From positions 620,001 to 684,000 of the forward strand of contig CANMIH010000001.1 in assembly GCA_947497905.1 (NCBI GenBank): a DNA stretch of 64,000 nucleotides, written 5' to 3'. The notes beneath the pieces were generated by a model. The model was not told the origin of the DNA, made no database searches, and saw nothing but the letters and a program-made list of their open reading frames with translations. Source of the stretch: an uncultured Pelagimonas sp. GTDB lineage: Bacteria > Pseudomonadota > Alphaproteobacteria > Rhodobacterales > Rhodobacteraceae. Shown here piece by piece: positions 1-9,086 of this stretch; the first letter of the stretch is position 1; each line of letters begins with the position of its first letter. A program made the translations under genes and the position numbers.

Positions 1-18
1 CTGAAAGGCAAAGCCCAT
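1..18 (-). CDS. start of a further gene of the sugar-transport operon (partial)
   Basis: Reading leftward, an ATG at 18 opens a frame of six codons (M-G-F-A-F-Q) before the window ends. An AGGAG ribosome binding site lies at about 26-30, and the start is only 22 bases beyond the stop of the ABC ATPase gene, so it looks like the next cistron of the same operon. The fragment is too short to identify. Sugar-processing enzymes are common at this position in comparable operons, but nothing here shows that. Confidence 0.4.
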
Positions 19-40
19 GGTGTGTCTCCTAATCCGACCG

Positions 41-1126
41 TCAAAGACGGTTTTCGGTCTGTTTGTCAAAAAGTGAGCCCTCGGCTGGGGAAAAGCCGAT
101 GGTGATATCATCGCCTGCGGTGACGCGGGCCTGGCCGCTCATGCGGAACCGGAAGGGGGCGCCTGCAACATGGGACCAGACCAAAGTGTCTGCGCCCATC
201 GGTTCGACGAGGTCCACATGGCAGGTTGTCGTGAAGGGTTGGGACGCGGCCTCAGGACCGGTCACCACCATTTCAGGGCGAATTCCAAGCCAGCCTTCAC
301 CGGGACGTAAGGGCGCGCCCGCCGTCTGATAGCCGGTCAGATCAAAGGTTGCGCCACCTGACGCAAAGCGGGGGCTGTCGGTACCCTCGATCCGCCCTTC
401 GAAGAAGTTGATCGAGGGGGAGCCAATGAAACCAGCGACATATTTGTTGCTCGGACGGTTGTAGATTTCGTCTGGGCTGGCGATCTGCTGGACAACTCCG
501 CCGCGCATAATGGCAATGCGATCGGCCAGTGTCATGGCTTCGACCTGATCATGTGTCACGTAGATCATGGTGTTTTTCAACCGCTGGTGCAGCAGTTTCA
601 GCTCGACCCGCAGATCTGCTCGCAGTTTCGCGTCGAGGTTGGACAGTGGTTCGTCAAACAAGAAGACGTCGACATCACGCACAAGCGCCCGCCCGATGGC
701 CACCCTCTGGCGCTGTCCGCCGGAGAGGGCGGCGGGTTTGCGCTTGAGAAGAGGGCCGATTTGCAGAATTTCGGCGGCCCGCTGCACACGTTCGGTGATC
801 TCTGCCTTGGGCATGCGGGCATTGCGCAAACCAAAGGATAGATTTCCCTCAACGGTCATCTGCGGATAGAGCGCGTAGGATTGAAACACCATGCCGATGC
901 CTCGGTCGCTGGGTTCTTCCCAGGTGACATTGCGGCCCCCGATATGAACCTCACCTTCAGTGATATCCAGCAGCCCGGCGATACAGTTCAACAACGTTGA
1001 TTTCCCGCATCCGGAGGCCCCCAGAAGCACCAGAAATTCGCCCTGAGGAATGTCGATATTCAGTTGATCCAGAACCCGGACGGCCCCGAATTCAAGTGTC
1101 AGATCTTTGACAGCTACAGTGGTCAT
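41..1126 (-). CDS. ABC transporter ATP-binding subunit, MalK/UgpC type (carbohydrate uptake)
   Basis: This is the cytoplasmic ATPase of a carbohydrate importer. Residues 36-44 hold the Walker A motif (GASGCGKST), Q82 the Q-loop, 134-138 the signature LSGGQ, 154-160 the Walker B end (VFLFDEP) and H192 the switch histidine. The region after about residue 235 is the C-terminal TOBE-like regulatory part of CUT1 ATPases. The length of 361 residues is typical. The gene begins two bases after the upstream permease stop, which supports co-transcription with both permeases and the binding protein. The family and role are firm; the sugar cannot be read from this subunit. Confidence 0.93.
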   Translation of the reverse strand: MTTVAVKDLTLEFGAVRVLDQLNIDIPQGEFLVLLGASGCGKSTLLNCIAGLLDITEGEVHIGGRNVTWEEPSDRGIGMVFQSYALYPQMTVEGNLSFGLRNARMPKAEITERVQRAAEILQIGPLLKRKPAALSGGQRQRVAIGRALVRDVDVFLFDEPLSNLDAKLRADLRVELKLLHQRLKNTMIYVTHDQVEAMTLADRIAIMRGGVVQQIASPDEIYNRPSNKYVAGFIGSPSINFFEGRIEGTDSPRFASGGATFDLTGYQTAGAPLRPGEGWLGIRPEMVVTGPEAASQPFTTTCHVDLVEPMGADTLVWSHVAGAPFRFRMSGQARVTAGDDITIGFSPAEGSLFDKQTENRL

Positions 1127-1128
1127 GA

Positions 1129-2022
1129 TCAGCCCTTTACTGCGCCCGAGGCAATGCCGCGTACGAACAGTTTGCCTGAGATGAAATAGATGGTGAGTGG
1201 AACCAATCCAGTCAGCAGCGTCGCTGCCATATTGACGTTATACTCTTTCACGCCCTGGACTGAGTTCACGATGTTATTGAGCTGCACGGTCATGGGATAG
1301 ATATCCGGCTTGGTGAAAATCACCCCAAACAGAAAGTCATTCCAGATGCCGGTGATCTGCAGGATCATTGCCACAACAAAGATCGGCAGTGACATCGGCA
1401 GCATGATGCGGAAATAGATCCCCCAGAACCCGGCACCATCGACCCGCGCGGCCTTGAACAGTTCTTCGGGAACCGAGGTGAAGTAGTTACGAAACAGCAG
1501 CGTCAGGATTGGCATGCCAAAGATTGTGTGGACAACAACCAGCCCGCTTAGTTTGCCCATGAGACCCGCTTCGCGCAGCAAAATCACAATCGGGTAGATC
1601 ATCACCTGATAGGGGATGAAGGCCCCGAAGATGAGGATGGTAAAGAACACTTCCGCGCCGCGAAATTTCCAGTTCGCCAGAAAATATCCGCTGACCGACG
1701 CCACGATGATCGAAACTGCGACGGAGGGCAGCAGGATCTGGATCGAATTCCAGAAACCACGGCTTAGCCCATCGCAATTGAGACCTGTGCAGGCGGTTGA
1801 CCAGGCTTTCACCCAGGGCTCAAACGTCACCTCGACGGGGGGTGAAAAGATATTGCCCATCCGTATTTCGGGCATGCCTTTGAGCGAGGTCACAACCATC
1901 ACATAGAGCGGCAGGACGTAGTACAGGCAAACCAGGATAAGCGTGCCGTAGAGCATGATATTGCGTCCGGTGATCACCCGACGCGGGCGCGGCCCATTGG
2001 GGATAAGCGACTTACTTGTCAC
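1129..2022 (-). CDS. carbohydrate ABC transporter permease, MalG type
   Basis: Inner-membrane permease with about six transmembrane segments and the EAA loop near the C-terminal third (EELFKAARVDGAGFWGIYF), which contacts the ATPase. I place the start at the GTG at 2022 because a GGAGGT box precedes it by seven bases. An in-frame ATG at 2052 would lengthen the protein by ten residues but lies deeper in the preceding gene. With the GTG start the two permease genes overlap by 11 bases, typical of translational coupling, and the product has 297 residues. It pairs with the MalF-type permease to form the channel. Confidence 0.9.
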   Translation of the reverse strand: MTSKSLIPNGPRPRRVITGRNIMLYGTLILVCLYYVLPLYVMVVTSLKGMPEIRMGNIFSPPVEVTFEPWVKAWSTACTGLNCDGLSRGFWNSIQILLPSVAVSIIVASVSGYFLANWKFRGAEVFFTILIFGAFIPYQVMIYPIVILLREAGLMGKLSGLVVVHTIFGMPILTLLFRNYFTSVPEELFKAARVDGAGFWGIYFRIMLPMSLPIFVVAMILQITGIWNDFLFGVIFTKPDIYPMTVQLNNIVNSVQGVKEYNVNMAATLLTGLVPLTIYFISGKLFVRGIASGAVKG

Positions 2023-2908
2023 GGCGGCGACCTCCGAACTCAAGATAGGCATAGGGGATGAGGATGATCAGCACGGACACCAACATCATCGTTGAGGCGG
2101 CAAATCCCTGTCCAAGGTTCTGTTTCGAGAACATTGCGTCCATGACGTATTTGGCAGGCACCTCCGAGGCGATGCCGGGCCCGCCCTTTGTTTGTGCCAC
2201 AATGAGATCGTAGACTTTGACAATCCCCGAGGCGATCAACACCAGCGCGGTGATGAAAACCGGGCGCATCATCGGGATCACCACATAAAGATAGGTTTTC
2301 CATTTCGGGATGCCGTCGATGCGCGAAGCTTTCCAGATCTCGCCATCGATGCCTCGCAGCCCGGCCAACATCAGCACCATGATCAAACCAGACCCTTGCC
2401 AGACCCCGGCGATCAGAACGCCAAAGATCACAATCTCGGGGTTGAACAGGGGGTCAAAGGTAAAGCTTTCCCAGCCAAGGTTGCGGACAATGAACTGGAT
2501 GCCGAAATCGGGATTGAGGATCCACTGCCAGACCAGACCGGTCACAACAAAGCTCAGCGCAAAGGGAAAGAGGATGATCGAGCGAAAGGTGTTCTCAAAC
2601 CGGATTTTTTGATCAAGCAGCGCGGCAAGAACAAACCCGATCACAAGGCTCAGCACGAGCATGCACAGACCGTAAATGGCGAGGTTCTCAATCGAGATCA
2701 GCCAACGCCGCGTGCTCCAGAGCCGCTCGTACTGATCCAGACCGACAAAATCCATTTTTGGCAGAAGCCGTGATTTTGTGAAGGAATGGACAACGGTCCA
2801 GACCGTGCAGCCGACAAATATGACAGAGGCGATCAGGATCATGGGGATCGCGGCAATCTTGGCGTTCAGATTGCGCAGCAGACCAGAAGGCCGTTTAGAC
2901 CGTGGCAT
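2012..2908 (-). CDS. carbohydrate ABC transporter permease, MalF type
   Basis: Inner-membrane permease of 298 residues with six predicted transmembrane segments, the first at about residues 17-38. The EAA-like loop is visible (GEIWKASRIDGIPKWKTYL) about 90 residues before the C-terminus. Its end overlaps the MalG-type permease start, and the binding-protein gene lies 84 bases upstream. It lacks the extra N-terminal helices and large periplasmic loop of enterobacterial MalF, so it belongs to the shorter UgpA/LacF-like class. Confidence 0.9.
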   Translation of the reverse strand: MPRSKRPSGLLRNLNAKIAAIPMILIASVIFVGCTVWTVVHSFTKSRLLPKMDFVGLDQYERLWSTRRWLISIENLAIYGLCMLVLSLVIGFVLAALLDQKIRFENTFRSIILFPFALSFVVTGLVWQWILNPDFGIQFIVRNLGWESFTFDPLFNPEIVIFGVLIAGVWQGSGLIMVLMLAGLRGIDGEIWKASRIDGIPKWKTYLYVVIPMMRPVFITALVLIASGIVKVYDLIVAQTKGGPGIASEVPAKYVMDAMFSKQNLGQGFAASTMMLVSVLIILIPYAYLEFGGRRRDK

Positions 2909-2992
2909 CGAAGTGTCCTAGCAAATTGGAGGGGGAAGGGGCTCCGTCCGCCGTGCCGGGGCAAAGCGAACGGAAACAGGTCCAACGAGAGG

Positions 2993-4222
2993 TTAGTCTG
3001 CGCTTGCGATGATATCGGCGTAGCGTGCCTGTGCATCCTCAGGCGTCATCGACAGATCGCTCCAGAACTCCACAAACAGGTCTTCGATCTGACCGGTGGT
3101 GTCCGAGGACAGCACCTGATCCCCGGAGGGAAGAACGCCACCCGCCGCCAGGATCTCAAGGCCTTTCTGCATACAGGCATTGGCCGCCGACAGGTCGATG
3201 TCACCGCGCACAGGCAGGGACCCCTTCTTCAAGTTGAAGGCCACCTGCGCTTCTTTGGAAATCATAATCGACGCCAGCTCTTTTTGCGCCGCAGTGATCT
3301 CAGGATCGTCCACCTTTGGGAAATAGAAGGCATCGCCCCCGGTTGAGATCACCTCGTTCACACCCAATCCGGGCAGACAGGTGTAGTCTTCACCGGCGAT
3401 TTTGCCTGCGACGGCAAATTCACCCTGTGCCCAGTCCCCCATGATCTGCCCACCGGCTTCGCCATTGATGACCTTTGCGGTAGCAAGGTTCCAGTCGCTG
3501 ACGTTGCTGTTGGCGGACATCTGGCGCGCCGTGTCGGCGGCGGCAAAGACCTTGGCCATTTCCGGGCCAGCCGCGGCTTCGACGGATTTGTTGATATTGA
3601 TCTCGGACCACAGATCAGCGCCGCCAACGGCCACCTGGATCACACCAAAGGCGCCGTTTGTCTGCCAGCCCTGCTGACCAACCACCAGTGGCAGAATGTC
3701 TTTCTCCTGCAGGGCGGGGGCGGCGGCTACAAACTCGTCCCAGTTGCTGGGCACATCCACACCGGCTTTTTTGTAGGCCTCATTGCTGAGCCAGATCCAC
3801 TGCCAGGAGTGGATGTTCACCGGCACGCAGTAGATTTTGCCGTCTTGGGTGCAGCTTTCCAGAAGGCCCGGCGGGTTGACGATGTCTTTCCAGCCCTGCG
3901 CTTCAGCGATGTCAGTCAGGTCAAGCATCAGACCTGCCTCGATCAGCTCTTCTGCCTGACGGCCATGATTGAGCTGTGTGGCGTGCATCGGATCACCGCC
4001 GATAATGCGGCTTACGATGATCGGTCTGGCTGTGCCGCCGGACCCGGCAATGGCCCCATCCACCCAGTTGTGGCCGGTCGCATTAAAGGCATTGGCAAAT
4101 TCCGCAACGGCGGCGGCTTCGCCTCCGGATGTCCACCAATGCGTCACTTCCAGATCAGCGGCGTAGGCTGTGCTTGCGATACACATCGCCACCGTCGCGG
4201 GGATGGCAGTAAATTTCGTCAT
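2993..4222 (-). CDS. periplasmic sugar-binding protein of the ABC importer
   Basis: Extracellular solute-binding protein, family 1, 409 residues. A signal peptide ends at A-Y-A near residue 21, followed by the mature start A-D-L-E-V-T-H-W-W. I choose the ATG at 4222 because a GGGAGGA box lies four bases upstream; an earlier ATG at 4255 has no such box and would put extra polar residues before the signal peptide. The HWWTSGGEAAA segment and overall layout resemble glucose/mannose-binding proteins of the GtsA type, so a hexose is the likely ligand; this is inference from pattern only. Its promoter region carries two LacI-type operators. Confidence 0.88.
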   Translation of the reverse strand: MTKFTAIPATVAMCIASTAYAADLEVTHWWTSGGEAAAVAEFANAFNATGHNWVDGAIAGSGGTARPIIVSRIIGGDPMHATQLNHGRQAEELIEAGLMLDLTDIAEAQGWKDIVNPPGLLESCTQDGKIYCVPVNIHSWQWIWLSNEAYKKAGVDVPSNWDEFVAAAPALQEKDILPLVVGQQGWQTNGAFGVIQVAVGGADLWSEININKSVEAAAGPEMAKVFAAADTARQMSANSNVSDWNLATAKVINGEAGGQIMGDWAQGEFAVAGKIAGEDYTCLPGLGVNEVISTGGDAFYFPKVDDPEITAAQKELASIMISKEAQVAFNLKKGSLPVRGDIDLSAANACMQKGLEILAAGGVLPSGDQVLSSDTTGQIEDLFVEFWSDLSMTPEDAQARYADIIASAD

Positions 4223-4258
4223 GTCGTCCTCCCAAGAGAGCGTCTTTGCGCTCATTGA

Positions 4259-4272
4259 TGTAATCGATTACA
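4259..4272. promoter_or_regulatory. LacI-family operator, copy 1
   Basis: A perfect 14-bp palindrome, TGTAATCGATTACA, with the central CG typical of LacI-family operators. It lies 36 bases upstream of the binding-protein start, next to a TTGACC element at 4278-4283 that could be the -35 box of the transporter promoter, so bound repressor would block the polymerase. An identical copy lies at 4347-4360. Confidence 0.85.
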
Positions 4273-4346
4273 TTTTCGGTCAAACATGTTCCGCATCTGC
4301 AGACCCATTCGCTCCTCTCGAAAAGGTCCTCTGCGGTGAAGCTTGT

Positions 4347-4360
4347 TGTAATCGATTACA
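4347..4360. promoter_or_regulatory. LacI-family operator, copy 2
   Basis: Second identical copy of TGTAATCGATTACA, 88 bp centre to centre from the first. It overlaps the spacer of a candidate promoter for the regulator gene (TTGTTG at 4343-4348, TATATC at 4367-4372, 18-bp spacer), which suggests autoregulation. The pair could allow a repression loop. Confidence 0.85.
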
Positions 4361-4416
4361 TAGAGGTATATCGGTGACCTAAATCGAGTCAAGATCATTT
4401 CGAGAGGTCCGCAAAG

Positions 4417-5445
4417 ATGAAAACCTCGGCCCCAAAAGTGAAAGATGTGGCCCGGATCGCAGGGGTGTCTACGGCCACGGTGAGCCGGGCTCTCAATGAC
4501 CCGGACAAGGTGTCTGAGGCGACCAGAACCGCAGTCCTTGAGGCGGTGAAACAAACCGGTTATCGGGTCAATCAGGCGGCGCGCAACCTTCGGACCAACA
4601 CCACACGCACGATCCTTGCTTTGGTGCCCAATCTCGCCAACCCTTTCTTCTCCAACATACTTTCCGGGTTGGAGCGAGAGCTTGCTACGGCGAATTACAA
4701 TCTTCTTGTGACTGACAGTGCGGGGGGCAAACTAAGCGCCTCAGACATTGGTCGGTTGATTGCGGCGGGGCAGGCCGATGGCTTGATCATTCTGGATGGT
4801 AACTCGTCCCGCGCGGATATCGAACAGGTGCAAGACGAATACCCAGAATGCCCTCTGGTCTATGCCTGTGAATGGGTCGAGGGATTTGCGGGCCCGTCGG
4901 TGCGTGCGGACAATGAAGGGGGGATTCGCCTGCTTGCGGACCACCTCTGGGACCACGGACACCGGTGTTTTGGCCATGTGACTGGACCGGCAGACAATAT
5001 ACTGTCGCGCTATCGACGCCACGCCTTTGAGACGCGCCTTCAGGAGCTCGGAGGGACGGTCAAAGACAATTGGATCATTCCCGGGGATTTCTCCATTGCC
5101 TCAGGATCTGCAGCGGCCGAGAAAATTCTGCAGATGACAGACCAGCCGACGGCTTGGATCTGCGCAAGTGACACAATGGCCTTTGGGATGATCTCAACAT
5201 TCACCCGCGCGGGGCTGGATGTGCCGGGGGATGTCTCGGTGACCGGGTTTGATAACATTGAAATGACCGAGGTCTTTAATCCTCCCCTGACCACCATCCA
5301 CCAGCACCGCAACAAGATGGGCCAGCAGGCGGCCAGATGTATGTTGGATCGGCTCGCCAATCGGCCCGCAGCTAAGACGCAGGGCGTGGTGATGCCGGTC
5401 TATTTGATTGCTCGCGGAAGTTCGGGACCAGTACGGGAAAGGTGA
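4417..5445 (+). CDS. LacI-family transcriptional regulator of the sugar-uptake operon
   Basis: A 342-residue LacI/GalR repressor. The N-terminal helix-turn-helix is at residues 8-27 (VKDVARIAGVSTATVSRALN), the hinge helix at about 50-60 (VNQAARNLRTN), and a periplasmic-binding-protein-like effector domain runs from residue 65 to about 335. A GAGAGG box precedes the ATG. It is divergent from the ABC transporter and two perfect operator copies sit between them, so it very probably represses the transporter and itself and is released by the imported sugar or a derivative. Confidence 0.92.
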   Translation: MKTSAPKVKDVARIAGVSTATVSRALNDPDKVSEATRTAVLEAVKQTGYRVNQAARNLRTNTTRTILALVPNLANPFFSNILSGLERELATANYNLLVTDSAGGKLSASDIGRLIAAGQADGLIILDGNSSRADIEQVQDEYPECPLVYACEWVEGFAGPSVRADNEGGIRLLADHLWDHGHRCFGHVTGPADNILSRYRRHAFETRLQELGGTVKDNWIIPGDFSIASGSAAAEKILQMTDQPTAWICASDTMAFGMISTFTRAGLDVPGDVSVTGFDNIEMTEVFNPPLTTIHQHRNKMGQQAARCMLDRLANRPAAKTQGVVMPVYLIARGSSGPVRER

Positions 5446-5699
5446 TTGGCGGGACTGCGCTGAAATTGGTTTTCTGTTGGCCGGGACGCCTCGCAGGTTA
5501 GGAGTCGTATTTTCGGACAAACCCGCATTCGCGCGGAAATTGGCCCGGAATTCCAAGATAAGGCCCGCAATCTGACGCCAAGAGGCGCTTGAACGCAGGA
5601 AACTCCTTGCACGGGCTCGCACTCACGCATAGAAGAGCGCAGATTTTACATGCGGCGCCAGCCTATCCTAGGTGCGTGCCCAAGCGGATGAGGAATAAG

Positions 5700-7031
5700 A
5701 TGCAGGTCACCGAGACCCTCAATGAAGGCCTGAAGCGCGGTTACTCGATCACCGTCTCTGCTGCCGAGCTGGACGAAAAAGTAAACGCCAAGCTGAAAGA
5801 AGCCCAGCCAGAAGTAGAGCTGAAGGGTTTCCGCAAAGGCAAAGTGCCGATGCCGCTGCTGAAAAAGCAGTTTGGTCAGCGTCTGCTGGGTGAGTCGATG
5901 CAGGAAGTCATCGATGGCGCCATGAACAAACACTTCGAAGACAGCGGCGACCGCCCTGCGCTCCAGCCTGAGGTCAAAATGACCAACGAAGACTGGAAAG
6001 AAGGCGACGACGTTCAGGTTGAAATGTCCTACGAAAAACTGCCGGAGATTCCGGAAGTTGACCTGTCGGGTGTTGAGATCGAAAAGCTGGTTGTCAAAGC
6101 AGACGACGAGTCGGTTGAAGAAGCCCTGAACTCGCTGGCCGAAACCGCCAAAGAGTTCGAAGATCGTGACGAAGGCGCAGCATCGGAAGATGGTGACCAG
6201 GTTGTCATCGACTTCTTGGGCAAAGTTGACGGCGAAGCCTTTGAAGGCGGCGCTGCAGAAGACTATCCTCTGACACTGGGTTCGGGTTCGTTCATCCCGG
6301 GCTTCGAAGAGCAGCTGGTTGGCGTTAAAGTTGGCGACGAGAAAAACGTCGAAGTCAAATTCCCTGAGGAATATGGCGCCGAGAACCTCGCCGGCAAAGA
6401 CGCTGTCTTTGAGTGCAAGGTGAAAGCCGTAAAAGCAGCGAAAGCCGCTGAGCTGAACGACGAGCTGGCCACCAAATTTGGTGCAGAAGATCTTGCGGGT
6501 CTGAAAGCTCAGATCTCCGAGCGTCTGGAAGCCGAATATGCCGGTGCCGCACGTCAGGTGATGAAGCGTGGCCTGCTGGACAAGCTGGACGAGCTGGTAA
6601 GCTTTGACCTGCCGCCGTCGCTGGTGAAAGCAGAAGCCGATCAGATCGCGCATCAGCTGTGGCACGAAGAAAACCCAGAAGTTGAAGGCCACGATCACGA
6701 CAAGATCGAGCCCACCGACGAGCACAACAAGCTGGCCGAGCGCCGCGTGCGTCTGGGTCTGCTGCTGGCAGAGCTGGGTCAGAAAGCCGAAGTTGAGGTC
6801 TCCGAGGCCGAGATGACTCAGGCGATCATGAACCAGGCACGTCAGTACCCGGGTCAAGAGCGTCAGTTCTTTGACTTCGTACGCCAGAACGCTCAGATGC
6901 AGCAGCAGCTGCGCGCGCCGATCTTCGAAGACAAGGTTATCGACCACATCGCAGAAGGTGCCAAAGTCTCCGAGAAAGAAATCTCGAAAGACGACCTGCA
7001 GAAGGCTGTTGAGGCTCTGGACGAAGAGTAA
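5700..7031 (+). CDS. tig: trigger factor, ribosome-associated chaperone and prolyl isomerase
   Basis: Trigger factor binds the exit of the large ribosomal subunit and shields nascent chains. The start at 5700 follows an AGGAA box and gives the family N-terminus M-Q-V-T-E-T. The ribosome-docking signature GFRKGKVP is at residues 43-50. A FKBP-type prolyl isomerase domain spans about 160-245 and a helical chaperone domain the rest; the total of 443 residues is normal. Longer frames starting upstream at 5589 or on the opposite strand are not genes. The 254 bases before the start hold no gene that I can see. A strong terminator follows. Confidence 0.97.
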   Translation: MQVTETLNEGLKRGYSITVSAAELDEKVNAKLKEAQPEVELKGFRKGKVPMPLLKKQFGQRLLGESMQEVIDGAMNKHFEDSGDRPALQPEVKMTNEDWKEGDDVQVEMSYEKLPEIPEVDLSGVEIEKLVVKADDESVEEALNSLAETAKEFEDRDEGAASEDGDQVVIDFLGKVDGEAFEGGAAEDYPLTLGSGSFIPGFEEQLVGVKVGDEKNVEVKFPEEYGAENLAGKDAVFECKVKAVKAAKAAELNDELATKFGAEDLAGLKAQISERLEAEYAGAARQVMKRGLLDKLDELVSFDLPPSLVKAEADQIAHQLWHEENPEVEGHDHDKIEPTDEHNKLAERRVRLGLLLAELGQKAEVEVSEAEMTQAIMNQARQYPGQERQFFDFVRQNAQMQQQLRAPIFEDKVIDHIAEGAKVSEKEISKDDLQKAVEALDEE

Positions 7032-7054
7032 TCTTCTTCTGAGCATGTATAGGA

Positions 7055-7082
7055 AGGGCTGCCCACTGGGCGGCCCTTTTTC
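7055..7082 (+). terminator. rho-independent terminator of tig
   Basis: A 10-bp stem (AGGGCTGCCC with GGGCGGCCCT, one G-T pair), a three-base loop and a run of five T, starting 23 bases after the tig stop. Confidence 0.85.
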
Positions 7083-7196
7083 GTTCGCGGGCTGGTTTCG
7101 TAGGGGGCGGTAGGTGTCTTCCTGTCTGGGCGCGGCGAAGCTTTTTCTTTCCTTTCCAATCTTTGAAAGGCAGGGTGCGCGGTATTGGAGACGCGC

Positions 7197-8438
7197 ATGA
7201 CCAGCCTGACATTTCTGCATCAAAACGCCCGTTGGCTCAGCGTGGGCGGGATGATGATGTTTCTGTCCTCGTTTGGACAAACCTTTTTCATCTCAATTTT
7301 CGCCGGGGAAATCCGGTCTGAATTTGGCTTAAGCCATGGAGGCTGGGGCAGTCTTTATGCGATAGGAACGCTGGCCTCTGCGGTTGTGATGGTCTGGGCC
7401 GGGATGCTCAGTGACCGATTGCGTGTTCGCGTTCTTGGCCCATGTGTTCTGATTGGCCTCGCACTGGCCTGTCTGCTGATGGCGGGCAATCACGCGGTCT
7501 GGGCCGTGCCGGTCGTGATCTTTCTGTTGCGATTCTTTGGGCAGGGCATGGCCAGCCACGTGGCACAGGTTGCGATGGCGCGCTGGTTTGCACGGGCGCG
7601 GGGCAAGGCGCTTGCTGTGGCCACCATGGGGTTTTCTGTGGGGGAGGCGCTTTTGCCGATGATTGTTGTGGCGGCACTGGGCTGGATGCACTGGCGTGGT
7701 GTCTGGGTGGCGGGTGCGCTTGTGCTCCTCCTGCTGATCCCAGTGCTGATGTGGCTTCTCAAAGAAGAACGTACACCCCAGTCTCTAGCCACGCAGGAAA
7801 GCAGCACAGGCATGGGCGGACGGCATTGGCGACGCACCGACATGCTGCGCCATCCACTGTTTTGGATGTTGCTGCCCTATCTGATGATGCCCCCCTGTTT
7901 TGGCACCGCTTTCTATTTTCAGCAGGTGCATATGGCTGAGGTGCGCGGCTGGACACACGCTGAGTTTGTGGCGCTTGTACCGCTCTACACGGTCACCGGG
8001 CTGGTCGCGATGATGAGCTATGGCTGGGCAATCGACCGCTTTGGCAGCCTGCGCCTGCTGCCGCTGTTTCAACTGCCCTTTGCGCTGGGGTTTTGGGTCC
8101 TCTCAAGCGTCGACAGCGCGCAGGGGCTGGCTCTAGTCTTTGTCCTATTCGCTCTGATGACTGGGGGCGCTGCTACGGTCTTTGGCGCCTTCTGGGCCGA
8201 GTTCTACGGCACAGGGCATCTTGGTGCGATAAAATCCTTGGGCAGCGCGGTGATGGTTCTGGCTTCGGCCCTGGGGCCGGGGATCAGCGGCACGCTGATC
8301 GACGCTGGGTATGATTTCCCGAGCCAGGCTCCGGCAATTGCCCTTGCCATTCTGTGCGCATCAGCCTTGGCCGGGTTTGGGGTTTGGCGGACCCAAAAAC
8401 AAGAAAGCAGTCGTTCCGAAGAACAACCGCTTTCCTAA
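7197..8438 (+). CDS. major facilitator superfamily transporter
   Basis: A 413-residue inner-membrane protein with about twelve hydrophobic helices and the MFS layout of two six-helix halves separated by a polar loop (about residues 190-215, Q-E-S-S-T-G-M-G-G). The motif after helix 2 (GMLSDRLRVR) matches the MFS A-motif D-R-x-x-R pattern. The start at 7197 has GGAG six bases upstream. Nothing adjacent reveals the substrate; the neighbours are tig and a convergent lipoprotein gene, so it is probably its own transcription unit. Confidence 0.85.
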   Translation: MTSLTFLHQNARWLSVGGMMMFLSSFGQTFFISIFAGEIRSEFGLSHGGWGSLYAIGTLASAVVMVWAGMLSDRLRVRVLGPCVLIGLALACLLMAGNHAVWAVPVVIFLLRFFGQGMASHVAQVAMARWFARARGKALAVATMGFSVGEALLPMIVVAALGWMHWRGVWVAGALVLLLLIPVLMWLLKEERTPQSLATQESSTGMGGRHWRRTDMLRHPLFWMLLPYLMMPPCFGTAFYFQQVHMAEVRGWTHAEFVALVPLYTVTGLVAMMSYGWAIDRFGSLRLLPLFQLPFALGFWVLSSVDSAQGLALVFVLFALMTGGAATVFGAFWAEFYGTGHLGAIKSLGSAVMVLASALGPGISGTLIDAGYDFPSQAPAIALAILCASALAGFGVWRTQKQESSRSEEQPLS

Positions 8439-8465
8439 CATCCGGCTTGGTAGAGGCCGGGGAAC

Positions 8466-8834
8466 TTATCCGACAATCGCGTGACCGCGGTTCTGCATGC
8501 AGCGGATCACCACGTTGCGCTGTTCGTCGCGACGCTCATCCTTGGCGGCAGCGACACCGGCCACCGCACCAATTGCAGCCCCGACCAAAGCGCTATCTCC
8601 GCGATCGTCCTCGTTGTCCAGGGCCCCAAAGACCGCGCCACTGGCAGCGCCAACCATTGCGCCTTGGGTTGGTGCCTCTGAGCGATAGGTGCCCGCAAGC
8701 GTCTTGCATTGGCTCAGGTCCGTTGCGAACATCGCATTGCGTGGTCCATCCACGGTATAGCGGCGCTCCATGGGGGCTGTGCAGGCGCCCAGAATAATCA
8801 ATCCAGTCAAACAAATCAGTTTTACGTTTTCCAC
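8466..8834 (-). CDS. glycine-zipper lipoprotein of unknown function
   Basis: I place the start at the GTG at 8834, preceded by CGAGGAG seven bases upstream, giving 122 residues. A lipoprotein signal peptide ends in the lipobox L-G-A-C near residue 18. The middle is a glycine/alanine zipper (VGAASGAVFGA and VGAAIGAVAGVAAA), a pattern of outer-membrane lipoproteins of the SlyB/OmpA-like glycine-zipper class. A second Cys precedes it and another lies near the C-terminus (R-C-M-Q-N-R-G). The same architecture recurs in the gene at 51793-52242. The role is unknown; envelope association is an inference from the lipobox. Confidence 0.8.
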   Translation of the reverse strand: MENVKLICLTGLIILGACTAPMERRYTVDGPRNAMFATDLSQCKTLAGTYRSEAPTQGAMVGAASGAVFGALDNEDDRGDSALVGAAIGAVAGVAAAKDERRDEQRNVVIRCMQNRGHAIVG

Positions 8835-9031
8835 GAAACCGCTCCTCGAAAATCCTACGGTGTTTTCTTCTGCGGCTGATCTATCGCGTCTCGACGGACT
8901 AAGACATTGCCCGGATGTGCAGGGCATCTAGACAAAAATGAATGGATGAACTGCGGTCAGTATTTGGTGGAAAACAATCACGAATTGGTCTTTGCGCTAA
9001 GAGAGGACGCACGTGCGTGCAGAACAGGCAC

Positions 9032-9064
9032 AAAAAAACCGCGCGAGTTGCCCCGCGCGGTTTC
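9032..9064 (-). terminator. rho-independent terminator of the rpsF-rpsR-rplI operon
   Basis: On the minus strand a nine-base stem (AACCGCGCG with CGCGCGGTT on the plus strand) is followed by a run of seven T, 22 bases past the rplI stop. Confidence 0.88.
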
Positions 9065-9086
9065 GATCCAACCTTGGAAGGTTAGA

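Noticed and set aside
5446-5699. Possible tRNA between the LacI gene and tig
   Set aside because: I looked for a T-loop GTTCGAATC-type sequence and acceptor stem pairing and found neither.
5646-7280. Minus-strand open frame of 544 codons opposite trigger factor
   Set aside because: It is an antisense shadow of tig: Phe/Leu/Gln-rich composition mirrors the tig codons, no ribosome binding site, and tig has all family motifs.
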